A DNA stretch of 33,380 bases from an uncultured Actinomycetes bacterium (GCA_903924485.1 CAIYBL010000135.1:1-33380); one strand, 5' to 3'. Shown: positions 19,555-28,658, numbered from the stretch's first letter. Made by a program: numbers and translations. Notes: a model not told the origin generated them from the sequence alone.

Positions 19555-20282
19555 TCTCCCAAGTAAGCGTCGAGGACTCGTGGATCTGATTGCACGACAT
19601 CAGGGGTTCCTTGAGCAATGGGTTTTCCACGATCTAGAACAATTACTGGATCACAGACTCTCATGACGAAACTCATGTCATGTTCAACAATTAGGAAGGT
19701 CACGCCAAGTTTGTTGTAATTGCGAATGTGATCAGCCATTGTTTCAATGAGGATTGGGTTTACACCCGCAGTTGGTTCATCGAGCAGAACCAACTTCGGT
19801 TTGCTCATCAAGACCGAAGCAAATTCCAGAAGCTTGCGCTGGCCCCAAGAAAGTTCATTTGCATAAAGTTCTGCGACATGGCTGAGCTTGAATTCTTCAA
19901 GCAACGCATCCGCCTGCATTTGATCTTCTTTTGAAACCCGACGAGAGAAGATGCTCTTCCAGCTTCCACCCTTTGCAACTACCAAATTTTCCTGGACCGT
20001 GAGATCACCAAAGACACGAGATTGCTGGAATGTTCTGGTGAGTCCTCGACGATAAAGCTCTCCAGCGTGTTCTTTAGAAACATCGGCTCCATCAAAGGTA
20101 ACTACTCCGTCTTGTCGTTGGATATATCCAGTCACCAAGTTAAAAACCGTCGTCTTTCCAGATCCGTTGGGACCAATAAGGGCTGTAATGCTGCCTTCTT
20201 CAACATCGAAGGAGCAATCATTAACAGCTTTGAGAGTTCCAAATTCTTTAGTTAAAAACTTGACGGAAAGAATCGCACTCAT
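19551..20282 (-). CDS. Liv-type ABC transporter ATP-binding protein (LivG-like)
   Basis: GPNGSGKTT, LSWGQRKL, LVLLDEPTAGVNP. Confidence 0.92.
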   Translation of the reverse strand: MSAILSVKFLTKEFGTLKAVNDCSFDVEEGSITALIGPNGSGKTTVFNLVTGYIQRQDGVVTFDGADVSKEHAGELYRRGLTRTFQQSRVFGDLTVQENLVVAKGGSWKSIFSRRVSKEDQMQADALLEEFKLSHVAELYANELSWGQRKLLEFASVLMSKPKLVLLDEPTAGVNPILIETMADHIRNYNKLGVTFLIVEHDMSFVMRVCDPVIVLDRGKPIAQGTPDVVQSDPRVLDAYLGD

Positions 20283-21322
20283 GCGGATTGTCCTTCCGCT
20301 AATGGGTCGTTTGCTTTTGCAGCAACAGATTTCAATGCCAGCGCCTTCAAACGACGTTTATTTGTGACTGTGGGCAAGATTCCGCGGGGTAGGAAGAGAA
20401 TCGTCACAAGGAATATTGCTGCGTATGCCAACAAGTACAACTGACTGCCTCCCACGTAATAGGCCAACAGTTGCTGGGCTGGCATCAAGATCGCCGCCCC
20501 CAACACGGGACCCCACAACGTTGCACGGCCTCCCAGGAATGTCATCAATACCATCGTGATCGTTACCAGTGGATCAATCGCAAATTGAGGGTAAATAAAC
20601 CCAATGTAAAACGCCCATGCCGCCCCTGCCATGCCAGTGAAAGCCACGCTGCTAGAGAAGGCAATGAGTTTCACTTGAAGAGTTCGAACTCCAACGCCCT
20701 TGGCCTTATCTTCATCAGCGCGAATGGCGGTGAGAGAAAGACCTATCTTAGATTTGCTCAAGTAATAACTCAATCCGAAGGCAAACAACAAGAGTATTGC
20801 CGCCGTGTAATAGAAGGGAAGTTCAAAGAACTTAACATCAAACTTAGGTTGAACTACTGCAGCTCCCTGCGCTCCACCTGTGAAGTTCTTCAGGTTATAG
20901 GCAAGTGTTTGAGTAACGAAGAGCAATGTAATTGTGACGATTGCAAATACATCCGCGCGTGTACGCATTGCAAGCATTCCAATCGGGATAGCTAACAATG
21001 CACAGATAATTCCGATAACAGGAAGCATGAAAAGTGGCTCGTACCCTGAATGTAAAAGATGGTTAGGTTTAAAGAAGAAGGCCTCGGCATAGGCTCCGAT
21101 ACCGAAAAAAGCTGCATGGCCAAGGGATGGGTATCCGCCAAATCCTCCGATGAAGTTCCAAGAAACGGCCATGGTGGCGTACAGCAATGTGAAGAAAAAT
21201 AGATTCCAAAGCCAATGTTGTGGGAAGACACCAGGAAGTGCGGCAAGTACAAGAATGAAAACTCCACCACGGATAAGTCCGTTACGGGTAACCAGTTTTG
21301 TAGGCTCGGTTGATAATTTCAC
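20279..21322 (-). CDS. Liv-type ABC transporter permease (LivM-like)
   Basis: YATMAVSWNFIGGFGGYPSLGHAAFFGIGAYA and multi-TM pattern. ORF track starts at 21394 inside livH; a GTG at 21322 (VKLSTEPTK) nearly abuts the livH stop and is the likelier start. Confidence 0.88.
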   Translation of the reverse strand: MKLSTEPTKLVTRNGLIRGGVFILVLAALPGVFPQHWLWNLFFFTLLYATMAVSWNFIGGFGGYPSLGHAAFFGIGAYAEAFFFKPNHLLHSGYEPLFMLPVIGIICALLAIPIGMLAMRTRADVFAIVTITLLFVTQTLAYNLKNFTGGAQGAAVVQPKFDVKFFELPFYYTAAILLLFAFGLSYYLSKSKIGLSLTAIRADEDKAKGVGVRTLQVKLIAFSSSVAFTGMAGAAWAFYIGFIYPQFAIDPLVTITMVLMTFLGGRATLWGPVLGAAILMPAQQLLAYYVGGSQLYLLAYAAIFLVTILFLPRGILPTVTNKRRLKALALKSVAAKANDPLAEGQSA

Positions 21323-21323
21323 G

Positions 21324-22205
21324 TTACGCAGCCCCTCGTTCAAGTCGGCCGAACATTCCTTGAGGCCGGAAAAGGAGCACCAAGAGCAAGACAATAAAGA
21401 AAGTCATTTCAGACCATGTTGGTGACCAGATAACTGCTGCAACCGAAGAGACAACGCCGATCACAATTCCTGCAACAACAGCGCCGCCGATTGAACCGAG
21501 GCCACCGAGCAGAACGACTGAAAGGAGTCTGGAAATCAAGTCGTAATGACTGCCGGAGTTAAATGGGTAGAGCAAGCCAAAGATGGACCCGGAGGCGGCT
21601 GATGTCGCGATACCTAATCCAAAGCCATATGCCTTAACACGCGTGGAATCAACACCCAGCAAAGTTGCCGACTGAGGATTTTGTACCGTTGCACGAATGG
21701 CGCGCCCAAATTTGGTTTTTTGCAGAACTAAATAGAGAATCAAAAGCAACACCAGCGAAATCAGAAAGCCGTAGAGGCGTACATAGGAAACTGTAAATCC
21801 ATCACCAAGCACAAATGATTTGTTGGAATACGAAGTGTTAATGCTTCGATAGGTGGTTCGGTATGTAACCGAGAGAATTCCTTCGACAAGTAATGCAAGA
21901 GCAAAAGTTACGAGAAGGGAGAGTTCAGCGGCATCCTCTTTGCGAAGGGGCCGTAAGAAAACCCAGTGGCCAAACATTCCGATGGCAAACATCAATGGTG
22001 TAGTAATCAAAATCGAAACAAAAGGATCAATCCCAAACTGTGTGAATAAAGTAAAAGTCATATATGCCGAGGCGATTACAAACGCACCCTGAGCAAGATT
22101 GACAACTTTCATAACACCGAAAATTAGGGTTTGGCCAGAAGCCATCAATGAATAAACGCCTCCGGTGAGTACACCCATGATGAGACCTTGAATCAAGACA
22201 TGCAT
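21324..22205 (-). CDS. Liv-type ABC transporter permease (LivH-like)
   Basis: GGVYSLMASGQTLIFGVMKVVNLAQGAFVIASAY and multi-TM pattern. Confidence 0.92.
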   Translation of the reverse strand: MHVLIQGLIMGVLTGGVYSLMASGQTLIFGVMKVVNLAQGAFVIASAYMTFTLFTQFGIDPFVSILITTPLMFAIGMFGHWVFLRPLRKEDAAELSLLVTFALALLVEGILSVTYRTTYRSINTSYSNKSFVLGDGFTVSYVRLYGFLISLVLLLILYLVLQKTKFGRAIRATVQNPQSATLLGVDSTRVKAYGFGLGIATSAASGSIFGLLYPFNSGSHYDLISRLLSVVLLGGLGSIGGAVVAGIVIGVVSSVAAVIWSPTWSEMTFFIVLLLVLLFRPQGMFGRLERGAA

Positions 22206-22257
22206 TACAACTCGCTTCTATAAAATGGTGGCTAAATACTGGACTAATGTGAGTAAT

Positions 22258-22297
22258 ACCGTGAGTGGCTCGCAATCCATAACGGACCACTCACGGT
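22258..22297 (-). other. Intercistronic hairpin between livK and livH
   Basis: ACCGTGAGTGG / CCACTCACGGT, 11-bp perfect stem, 18-nt loop, no U-tract following. Confidence 0.75.
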
Positions 22298-22312
22298 TCT
22301 ACTAATTACTTC

Positions 22313-23554
22313 TTATCCAGCCCAGCCTGGTTTTACCAAGAGAGGCTTAGCCTGTGCAACGGCTGTTGGGAACACTGACTTCAGCGCGCCGTTCTGCCAT
22401 TGAACGAGGAGGTACTGGGACTGTGGAACTCCGTACTTATCCCAGGAAAGTGTGCCCAACAGTGTTGGCCATGTTCCTGCATGCAGTGACTTGATAATTG
22501 TTGCGTTATCAATCTTGCCCGTACGTTGTGCAATGAGCTCGATCAATTGACCAGCTGCATATGCTTCTGCAGATGAGTTATCGATCAATGCAGCGGTTCC
22601 ACCGAACTTAGCAATGTATTCCTTCACGAAAGTTTGGCTTCCTGGAGCTGTACTGGTCGTAAACCAGTCGCCCGAGGAGAAGATGCCGTTTACGTTCGCG
22701 GCGCCAACCTTGCTTGGGAATTCACTTGGTGAGTTAGCACCGTTGCTCATGTAAAGGAACTTAGGGTTGTATTTCAACTGAATAAGTGCCTTCACCTGCT
22801 GGTACGCATCCAGGGACTGTGTTCCGGAAACGATGACATCAGGCTTTGCAGCAACAACCTTTGCCATGATTGGCGTGAGGTCTGGTGTTTCAGCTGGATA
22901 GATGTCGTTGTAGACAGTGGTGATTCCTGCCTTTTCAAAGCGGACACGTACTGTGTCTGCTACTGGCTGTGCGAATGGATCATCGAGTGATGGGTATGCA
23001 GCTGTCTTTGGACGTTGCGCTGCAGGCAATGACAAGATGTAATCGGCGAAAACGTCGCCTTGCTTGACGATTGGTCCTGGTTGCACGAAGAACAAGTTGG
23101 TGAGGTTCTGTGCGAAGACCTTTGGTCCGCCACCGGCTGATTCGATGAATGCATACTTATAGCGATTGGCCACCTGTGAGGCTGGGACCGTAAGCAAACT
23201 GGAGAATGGTCCAACAACCAGGTCAACCTTGTCGCGTGTGATCAGGTTGGTGTAGTTAGTAACAACCTGGGTAGGGCTTGATAGATCATCAACGATCTTG
23301 AGAGTTACTTTGCGGCCAAGAATTCCGCCTTTAGCGTTGATGTGGGTAACCCACAATTGATAGCCCTTTTTAACGGCGTTGCCTGGATCAGCGAAGTCGC
23401 CGGTGAGAGAGAGCGAAACACCTATTACTAATGGCTTTGCTGCTGCAACGCTGGAGGTAGCTCCAGTAACAGTAAGAGCCAACGCAACTGCGCATGCTCC
23501 AGCTACTAGTGAAATAGGCTTGAAATTCCTTGATAACAATCGATTGTCCTTCAT
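22313..23554 (-). CDS. Liv-type ABC transporter periplasmic-type substrate-binding protein (LivK-like)
   Basis: Signal sequence, VIGVSLSLTGDFADPGNAVKKGYQLWVTHINAKGGILGRKVTLKIVDD. Confidence 0.92.
   Translation of the reverse strand: MKDNRLLSRNFKPISLVAGACAVALALTVTGATSSVAAAKPLVIGVSLSLTGDFADPGNAVKKGYQLWVTHINAKGGILGRKVTLKIVDDLSSPTQVVTNYTNLITRDKVDLVVGPFSSLLTVPASQVANRYKYAFIESAGGGPKVFAQNLTNLFFVQPGPIVKQGDVFADYILSLPAAQRPKTAAYPSLDDPFAQPVADTVRVRFEKAGITTVYNDIYPAETPDLTPIMAKVVAAKPDVIVSGTQSLDAYQQVKALIQLKYNPKFLYMSNGANSPSEFPSKVGAANVNGIFSSGDWFTTSTAPGSQTFVKEYIAKFGGTAALIDNSSAEAYAAGQLIELIAQRTGKIDNATIIKSLHAGTWPTLLGTLSWDKYGVPQSQYLLVQWQNGALKSVFPTAVAQAKPLLVKPGWAG
23535..23548. promoter_or_regulatory. Predicted LacI-family operator O2 inside livK codons 3-7 (core ACAATCGATTGT)
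   Basis: Perfect 12-bp palindrome at 23536..23547 with CG centre; matches O1 half-sites. Confidence 0.6.
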
Positions 23555-23631
23555 TGCACAACCTTCCCGTTAAGACATAAGGAGTATTTCCGTTAGCGCC
23601 TTTGCAGGTCGGGACCCGGCCAAACTCGGAC

Positions 23632-23645
23632 GACAATCGGTTGTC
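23632..23645. promoter_or_regulatory. Predicted LacI-family operator O1 (GACAATCGGTTGTC)
   Basis: GACAA-TCGG-TTGTC inverted repeat directly downstream of the -10, spanning the predicted start site. Confidence 0.65.
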
Positions 23646-23648
23646 ATA

Positions 23649-23677
23649 ACCATAAGAGGGCTTTTTCGGAACGTCAA
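23649..23677 (-). promoter_or_regulatory. Predicted sigma70-type promoter of livK: TTGACG-N17-TATGGT
   Basis: -35 at 23672..23677 and -10 at 23649..23654 (minus strand), 17-bp spacer. Confidence 0.7.
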
Positions 23678-23738
23678 TAGTCAACACGAAATTGTCCAAG
23701 GTTTATCAAAGAGTTATAGACGCCAAGAGAGATGGCCC

Positions 23739-23744
23739 TATCCT
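23739..23744 (+). promoter_or_regulatory. Predicted -10 (TATCCT) for leaderless lacI transcript
   Basis: TATCCT then 6 nt then ATG at 23751; no Shine-Dalgarno. Confidence 0.5.
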
Positions 23745-23750
23745 GTTCTC

Positions 23751-24785
23751 ATGACCAGCACGCTTGCCGATGTTGCCAAGGCAGCTGGCGTTCACCCAGG
23801 AACCGCCTCGAAGGCTCTCAATCCTGAAACGCGACACCGCGTCGCCGATGACACGGTCAAACGAGTTCTTTCGATCGCCAAGAAACTCAATTACCAACCC
23901 AACAATATTGCTCGGAGTTTGCGAACGAGGAAAACCGGCACAATTGGTCTTCTGGTACCGGATCTCACGAACGCCCTTTTTCCGCCGATCGTTCGTGGAA
24001 TCGAACATGTGCTCAGCGAACATGGTCTACATGCACTTGTTGTAAATACTGATAACAATCCTGAAAAGGCAAATCAATTATTTACGGCCTTACGAATTCG
24101 CCAATGTGATGGATTTATTCTTGCCACCGCTTTTAGAAATGATCCAATCGTCGAAGAACTCGCCGAACGAAATATTCCATCAGTTCTTGTGAACCGTTTA
24201 ACAGACAAAAAACTCTTGCCTTCAGTATCAGGTGATGAATGGTCGGCGATGAATGTTGCCGTTGATCACCTTATTAGTTTAGGACACACACGCATCGCAC
24301 ACATTGCTGGTCCGCGAAGTATCTCCAACGGAAGCATCCGCCGGGCTGCATTTCTTGACGCTGTCGAAGAAAAGAAATTGAAAAAGGATCATTGCCCCGT
24401 GATTGTTGCCAGCGAGTACAGCGAAGACGCAGGCGAAGCAGCGCTGCTCAAACTCTTTGCAAGTACCAAACTGAAACCAACAGCGATTATTGCTGGAAAC
24501 GACCAAATAGCAATCGGGGCAATCGATGGTCTACGTCAGTTAAAACTATCTTGCCCAGAAGATGTATCCGTGATTGGTTTTAACGACAGCCCGATGGTGG
24601 ATCGTCTGCAACCTAGCTTGACCACCCTTCACTTACCCAAGCATCAACTGGGCGAAGACGCGGCGGTCATGCTTCTAGAAATTATGAGTGGCAAACGAAC
24701 GCAGAAGGCAGAAGCACACTTACTTCCATGCGACTTAATAGTGCGAAATTCAACGGCCCGTGTGAGTCCTAAGGCTTCTCGCTAG
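23751..24785 (+). CDS. LacI-family transcriptional regulator (divergent from livK)
   Basis: N-terminal TLADVAKAAGVHPGTASKALNPETRHRVADDTVKRVLSIAKKLNYQPN HTH; C-terminal periplasmic-binding fold. Confidence 0.93.
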   Translation: MTSTLADVAKAAGVHPGTASKALNPETRHRVADDTVKRVLSIAKKLNYQPNNIARSLRTRKTGTIGLLVPDLTNALFPPIVRGIEHVLSEHGLHALVVNTDNNPEKANQLFTALRIRQCDGFILATAFRNDPIVEELAERNIPSVLVNRLTDKKLLPSVSGDEWSAMNVAVDHLISLGHTRIAHIAGPRSISNGSIRRAAFLDAVEEKKLKKDHCPVIVASEYSEDAGEAALLKLFASTKLKPTAIIAGNDQIAIGAIDGLRQLKLSCPEDVSVIGFNDSPMVDRLQPSLTTLHLPKHQLGEDAAVMLLEIMSGKRTQKAEAHLLPCDLIVRNSTARVSPKASR

Positions 24786-25810
24786 AATTTGGGGCGGATT
24801 TCTCCGGAACCTCGAGCGGTCAGAGTCGTTGGAATAATTTCTTGTCGTACCTTGCCGTCATATCCGTTGATACGACTAAACAATAGTTCGGCTGACTTTT
24901 CACCCATGGCTCGGATGTCTTGAGTGACTAATGTAATTGCTGGATCCAGAAGGTCCCCCACAGGGATTTCGTCAAACCCAATGAGCGCTACTTTCTTTTC
25001 CAAGCGGGCATCCCGAAGTGCCCTGATGGCTGCGACTGTTACCAAGTTCTGACTTGCAAAGATTGCTGTGGGTGCATTTGAACTGGTGACGAGTTTCTTA
25101 ATCTGATCAATTAGGTCTTCATGACTCCTGGGTCCTTGAATCACCATTGATTGATTTAGAGGAATTTTCGCTGATTGCAATGCGCTTTTGTATCCCGAAT
25201 ATCGTTGCTGTGCAGTGTAAATATCTGGTTGGTCTCCGATGTACGCGATTCTCTTATGTCCAAAGGATAGTAAGTGGTCAACTGCATCTTTACTGCCCTC
25301 CTTGTTGGTTGAAAGGACAGAATCAGCGGCGAAATTAATTGGTGGACGATCGATAAACCCAACTTTGATTCCGGCCTTTACTTCGGGTTTCAAATAACTG
25401 TGATCAGATGTTGAGGGAGCAATAATCAAACCATCAACGCGGCGAGAAATAAAAAGAGACACTAATTCTTTTTCACGATCTGCTTCCTCATCCAAACTTG
25501 CAACAAAAACTATGAATCCGAGTTCGCGTGCATAGTTTTCAAAAACCCTATGGAGAACAGATGAGAACGGGTTGGAAATATCTTCCAGGAGAAGACCGAT
25601 TGTCCTAGTTCTTCCATCAATTCTTCGAAGGCTCCCTGCGGTCATATTTGGTGTGTAGTGAAGTTTGGCGGCTGCCTTCTTTACTCTTACGACAAGCTCT
25701 GGATCAACAGTGCTCACTTCATTAAAGACACGAGAAACTGTTTTCAGACTCGTTCCTGATAATGCAGCGACCTCACGCATAGTTGGGCGCGAATTCTTAA
25801 GGGTCTTCAA
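24782..25810 (-). CDS. LacI-family transcriptional regulator (last gene of the ribose-type importer operon)
   Basis: TMREVAALSGTSLKTVSRVFNEVSTVDPELVVRVKKAAAKLHYTPN HTH and PBP-like domain. Confidence 0.93.
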   Translation of the reverse strand: MKTLKNSRPTMREVAALSGTSLKTVSRVFNEVSTVDPELVVRVKKAAAKLHYTPNMTAGSLRRIDGRTRTIGLLLEDISNPFSSVLHRVFENYARELGFIVFVASLDEEADREKELVSLFISRRVDGLIIAPSTSDHSYLKPEVKAGIKVGFIDRPPINFAADSVLSTNKEGSKDAVDHLLSFGHKRIAYIGDQPDIYTAQQRYSGYKSALQSAKIPLNQSMVIQGPRSHEDLIDQIKKLVTSSNAPTAIFASQNLVTVAAIRALRDARLEKKVALIGFDEIPVGDLLDPAITLVTQDIRAMGEKSAELLFSRINGYDGKVRQEIIPTTLTARGSGEIRPKF

Positions 25811-25813
25811 TGC

Positions 25814-26569
25814 TTACTCAATAAGGCCAGTGATAGTCCCAAGAAGACTTTGGGAATCAAAGCTATTAGTGGGTGCATCGGCGACGATCTTACCCAAGCG
25901 CAAAACGACAATGCGGTCCGTGACTTCAAGAACATGCGGCAAAGTGTGGGATATAAATACAACCCCAAGACCCCGAGCCTTAGCTGCACGAATTACCTGG
26001 AGAACTTCACCGGCCTGCCGTGCACCTAAGTGGTTCGTCGGTTCATCCAAAATGATTACTTTGCTTGCCCATGAAACTGCGCGGCCAATTGCAACGGCTT
26101 GACGCTGCCCACCGGAGAGTTGTGAGACCGAACGGCCTGATTGAGGTACTGCGATCCCTACTTTTTCAAGATTTTCGTGGGCTTCGATATCCATCTCTTT
26201 TTGAGAGAGAAATCCTAATTTTCCAAGAACGCCTTTGACGTATTTCTCTCGGCCCAGAAAAACATTTGCACTCACTGACAAATCTGGAGCTAAGCCAGAA
26301 TCTTGATATAACGTCTCCACGCCAGCTTCGAGGGCATCGTGTGGCGAATCCCAGTGACGCTCCACTCCCTCGAGGGTGATGGTTCCTTCGCTGGGTTGGT
26401 GAGCCCCAGAAAGAACCTTGACTAACGTGGACTTGCCAGCCCCATTATCTCCGACCAAACCCACAACTTCGCCTGCATGAATTTTGAAACTTACATCGGT
26501 CAGTGCAACCACCGAGCCATAATTCTTAGACACATGTGAGACCTCATAAAGCACAGAAGTTGTATTCAT
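25814..26569 (-). CDS. Sugar-type ABC transporter ATP-binding protein, half-size (single ATPase domain)
   Basis: GDNGAGKSTL, LSGGQRQA, VIILDEPTNHLG; 251 aa rather than the tandem ~500 aa RbsA/XylG form. Confidence 0.9.
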   Translation of the reverse strand: MNTTSVLYEVSHVSKNYGSVVALTDVSFKIHAGEVVGLVGDNGAGKSTLVKVLSGAHQPSEGTITLEGVERHWDSPHDALEAGVETLYQDSGLAPDLSVSANVFLGREKYVKGVLGKLGFLSQKEMDIEAHENLEKVGIAVPQSGRSVSQLSGGQRQAVAIGRAVSWASKVIILDEPTNHLGARQAGEVLQVIRAAKARGLGVVFISHTLPHVLEVTDRIVVLRLGKIVADAPTNSFDSQSLLGTITGLIE

Positions 26570-26578
26570 CGCATCTCC

Positions 26579-27586
26579 CTACTTTCTGGCTCTACTGCGT
26601 AGTTGCTGGAGCAAGACAGCGGCTGCAATAAGAATCGCAACTACAACTTGCTTCCAGTTTGCCGCCACATTGATGATGATCAATCCACTAGTGACGGTTG
26701 TTAAAATCAGGGCGCCCAAAATTGTTCCAGACAGTTTTCCAGTACCACCAGTCAACGCAATCCCACCAATAACAACAGCGGCAATTGCCTGTAATTCGCC
26801 ACCTTGACCCGACGTCGGTGCGCCAACACCCAATCTTAAGTAATAGTAATAGCCGGCTAATCCAGCAAGTATGCCTGAGAGAATGTAAATCTTTGCCAGA
26901 TGACGATTAACGTTTATTCCGGCAGCACGGGCAGCAAATGAATTAGAACCTATTGCATAGGTGTAACGACCAAATCGCGCTTTCGACAAGAAAGCCCAAG
27001 CAATGAGTACAAGTATCACGATAATAATTCCAGGCTTAGAGAGCGGCCCAATAGTTGGCACGGTCATTGAAATAGCATTTTCTGGACCGCCACCGACTGG
27101 ACCACCGCCAGTAAACACAATCGAGAGACCGGCGCCTGCGCCCATGGTGACCAGAGTCGCGATAAAGGGAACTACGTGTGTCTTTGTAATTAAGAATGCA
27201 TTGATGGCACCAACAATAATTCCCGTTCCTACGGCAATAAGCAGGCCAACTATCAAAGTGAAATTCTGGCTGTGATGCGAAGTTGTTAAATGTTCCATTT
27301 CAAAAGCTGCAACAACACCAGCAATGCCAACTGTCGATCCCACCGAAAGATCGATGCCACCAGAAATGATTACGAAAGATTCTCCGACGGCAATCAAAAT
27401 AATAGGAGCCCAGTCTGAAAGAATATTTCCAAATACAGCATTCGAGAAGAAGATTGGGTTGCGCCATGTAAAGAAGGCGACCATAAGAAACAGGACAACG
27501 AATAAAAGTACTTGTTGATTGCCAAGTATTCCTTTGACTCGATTCTTCACTGAATCCATCAATTCACCTTTGCTCACTTGCGTCAC
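26579..27586 (-). CDS. Ribose-type (RbsC-like) ABC transporter permease
   Basis: VIISGGIDLSVGSTVGIAGVVAA, YAIGSNSFAARAAGINV, AIAAVVIGGIALTGGTGKLSGTILGA. Confidence 0.92.
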   Translation of the reverse strand: MTQVSKGELMDSVKNRVKGILGNQQVLLFVVLFLMVAFFTWRNPIFFSNAVFGNILSDWAPIILIAVGESFVIISGGIDLSVGSTVGIAGVVAAFEMEHLTTSHHSQNFTLIVGLLIAVGTGIIVGAINAFLITKTHVVPFIATLVTMGAGAGLSIVFTGGGPVGGGPENAISMTVPTIGPLSKPGIIIVILVLIAWAFLSKARFGRYTYAIGSNSFAARAAGINVNRHLAKIYILSGILAGLAGYYYYLRLGVGAPTSGQGGELQAIAAVVIGGIALTGGTGKLSGTILGALILTTVTSGLIIINVAANWKQVVVAILIAAAVLLQQLRSRARK

Positions 27587-27606
27587 TTCCTTGCTACCAA
27601 GGAATC

Positions 27607-27645
27607 AGGTTGATTGGCACAAATCCCCTCCGCGCCAATCAACCT
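27607..27645 (-). other. Intercistronic hairpin between rbsB-like and rbsC-like genes
   Basis: AGGTTGATTGGC / GCCAATCAACCT, 12-bp perfect stem, 15-nt loop, no U-tract following. Confidence 0.75.
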
Positions 27646-27665
27646 AATCTATCGTCTAGGCCTTA

Positions 27666-28658
27666 TTAGGCAACGTATGTGTACTTCACGAGGTCAGCAG
27701 CGGAAGTTGATGCGCTGAGAACCACGTTAGGAATCACGACGTTCTTCTTGATCTTTGCGATCCCGGCAGCATCCTTATCCAATGTTGCAACCAAGTAGTC
27801 GATTGCAAGCTTGGCTTCAGCAGCTGGATTCTGAGCAACAAGAGCAGTGAAAACGCCCTTCTTGATCAAATCAACGTTTCCTGGGTAAGCGTCATATCCG
27901 ATCAATGCAATCTTGCCAACGAGACCCTTCGCCTGAAGTGCCGAGGCAGCACCGGCAGCGTTGGTTCCATCGATTGCAAAGATGCCGTTGAGCTTTGGAT
28001 ACTTTGTCAACCAGTTTGAAACGTTTGTGTTTGCAACGGATGGTTGAGATTGTGAGTATGCCTTATCGACAATCTTGATGTGTGGGTAACGTACTTTGAT
28101 ACGAGCAGTGAAGCCATCCAAGCGACCAACGTTTGTTGTTGCAGTAGCAGAAGTAAGTCCTACAACAACCTGGTATGAACCGCTTGACTTGTACTTAATC
28201 GCCTTTGCTAATGCATCAGCAGCTTTTGCGCCACCATCTGCGTTATCGCCAGTGATAAATGAAGTTACCTTTGAAAGATCATTGACATGTGTGTCAACGT
28301 TAACAACTGGAATGCCAGCCTTAATTGCTTTGTCATTAGTTGCTTGTAGCGCTGTTGGATCTGTTGGGATCAGCACTAAGCCGTTTGGCTTCTGTGCAAG
28401 TACCTGATCAGCAATAGGAATTTGAGTCGCAGGTGAGTAGACCGATGGGTCTCCTTGCCAAATGATTGTTACGTTCTTAACAGCTGCTTCAGCATCTGCG
28501 CCAACTTTCATTGCCTTAAAGAATGGATCTGCTTCTGCACCCATTACGAATGCGATGGTGTACTTCGTTGCAGCATGTGCAGGTGCCATAATGCCAACGG
28601 AGAGCATTGCTGCAGTAGCAGTAAGAGCCACGGCGGCAATGGAGCGACGATTTGCCAT
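27666..28658 (-). CDS. Ribose-type (RbsB-like) substrate-binding protein
   Basis: Signal peptide MANRRSIAAVALTATAAMLSVGIMAPAHA; IAFVMGAEADPFFKAMKVGADAEA. Start 28658 preferred over 28748 because an RBS (GAAAGGGAAAAT-ATG) and signal peptide begin there. Confidence 0.9.
   Translation of the reverse strand: MANRRSIAAVALTATAAMLSVGIMAPAHAATKYTIAFVMGAEADPFFKAMKVGADAEAAVKNVTIIWQGDPSVYSPATQIPIADQVLAQKPNGLVLIPTDPTALQATNDKAIKAGIPVVNVDTHVNDLSKVTSFITGDNADGGAKAADALAKAIKYKSSGSYQVVVGLTSATATTNVGRLDGFTARIKVRYPHIKIVDKAYSQSQPSVANTNVSNWLTKYPKLNGIFAIDGTNAAGAASALQAKGLVGKIALIGYDAYPGNVDLIKKGVFTALVAQNPAAEAKLAIDYLVATLDKDAAGIAKIKKNVVIPNVVLSASTSAADLVKYTYVA

Noticed and set aside
22132-22148. Second TTTGGC-N5-GCCA-like inverted repeat as a GntR operator
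   Set aside because: Lies inside the livH coding region, imperfect, and far from any promoter; likely chance.
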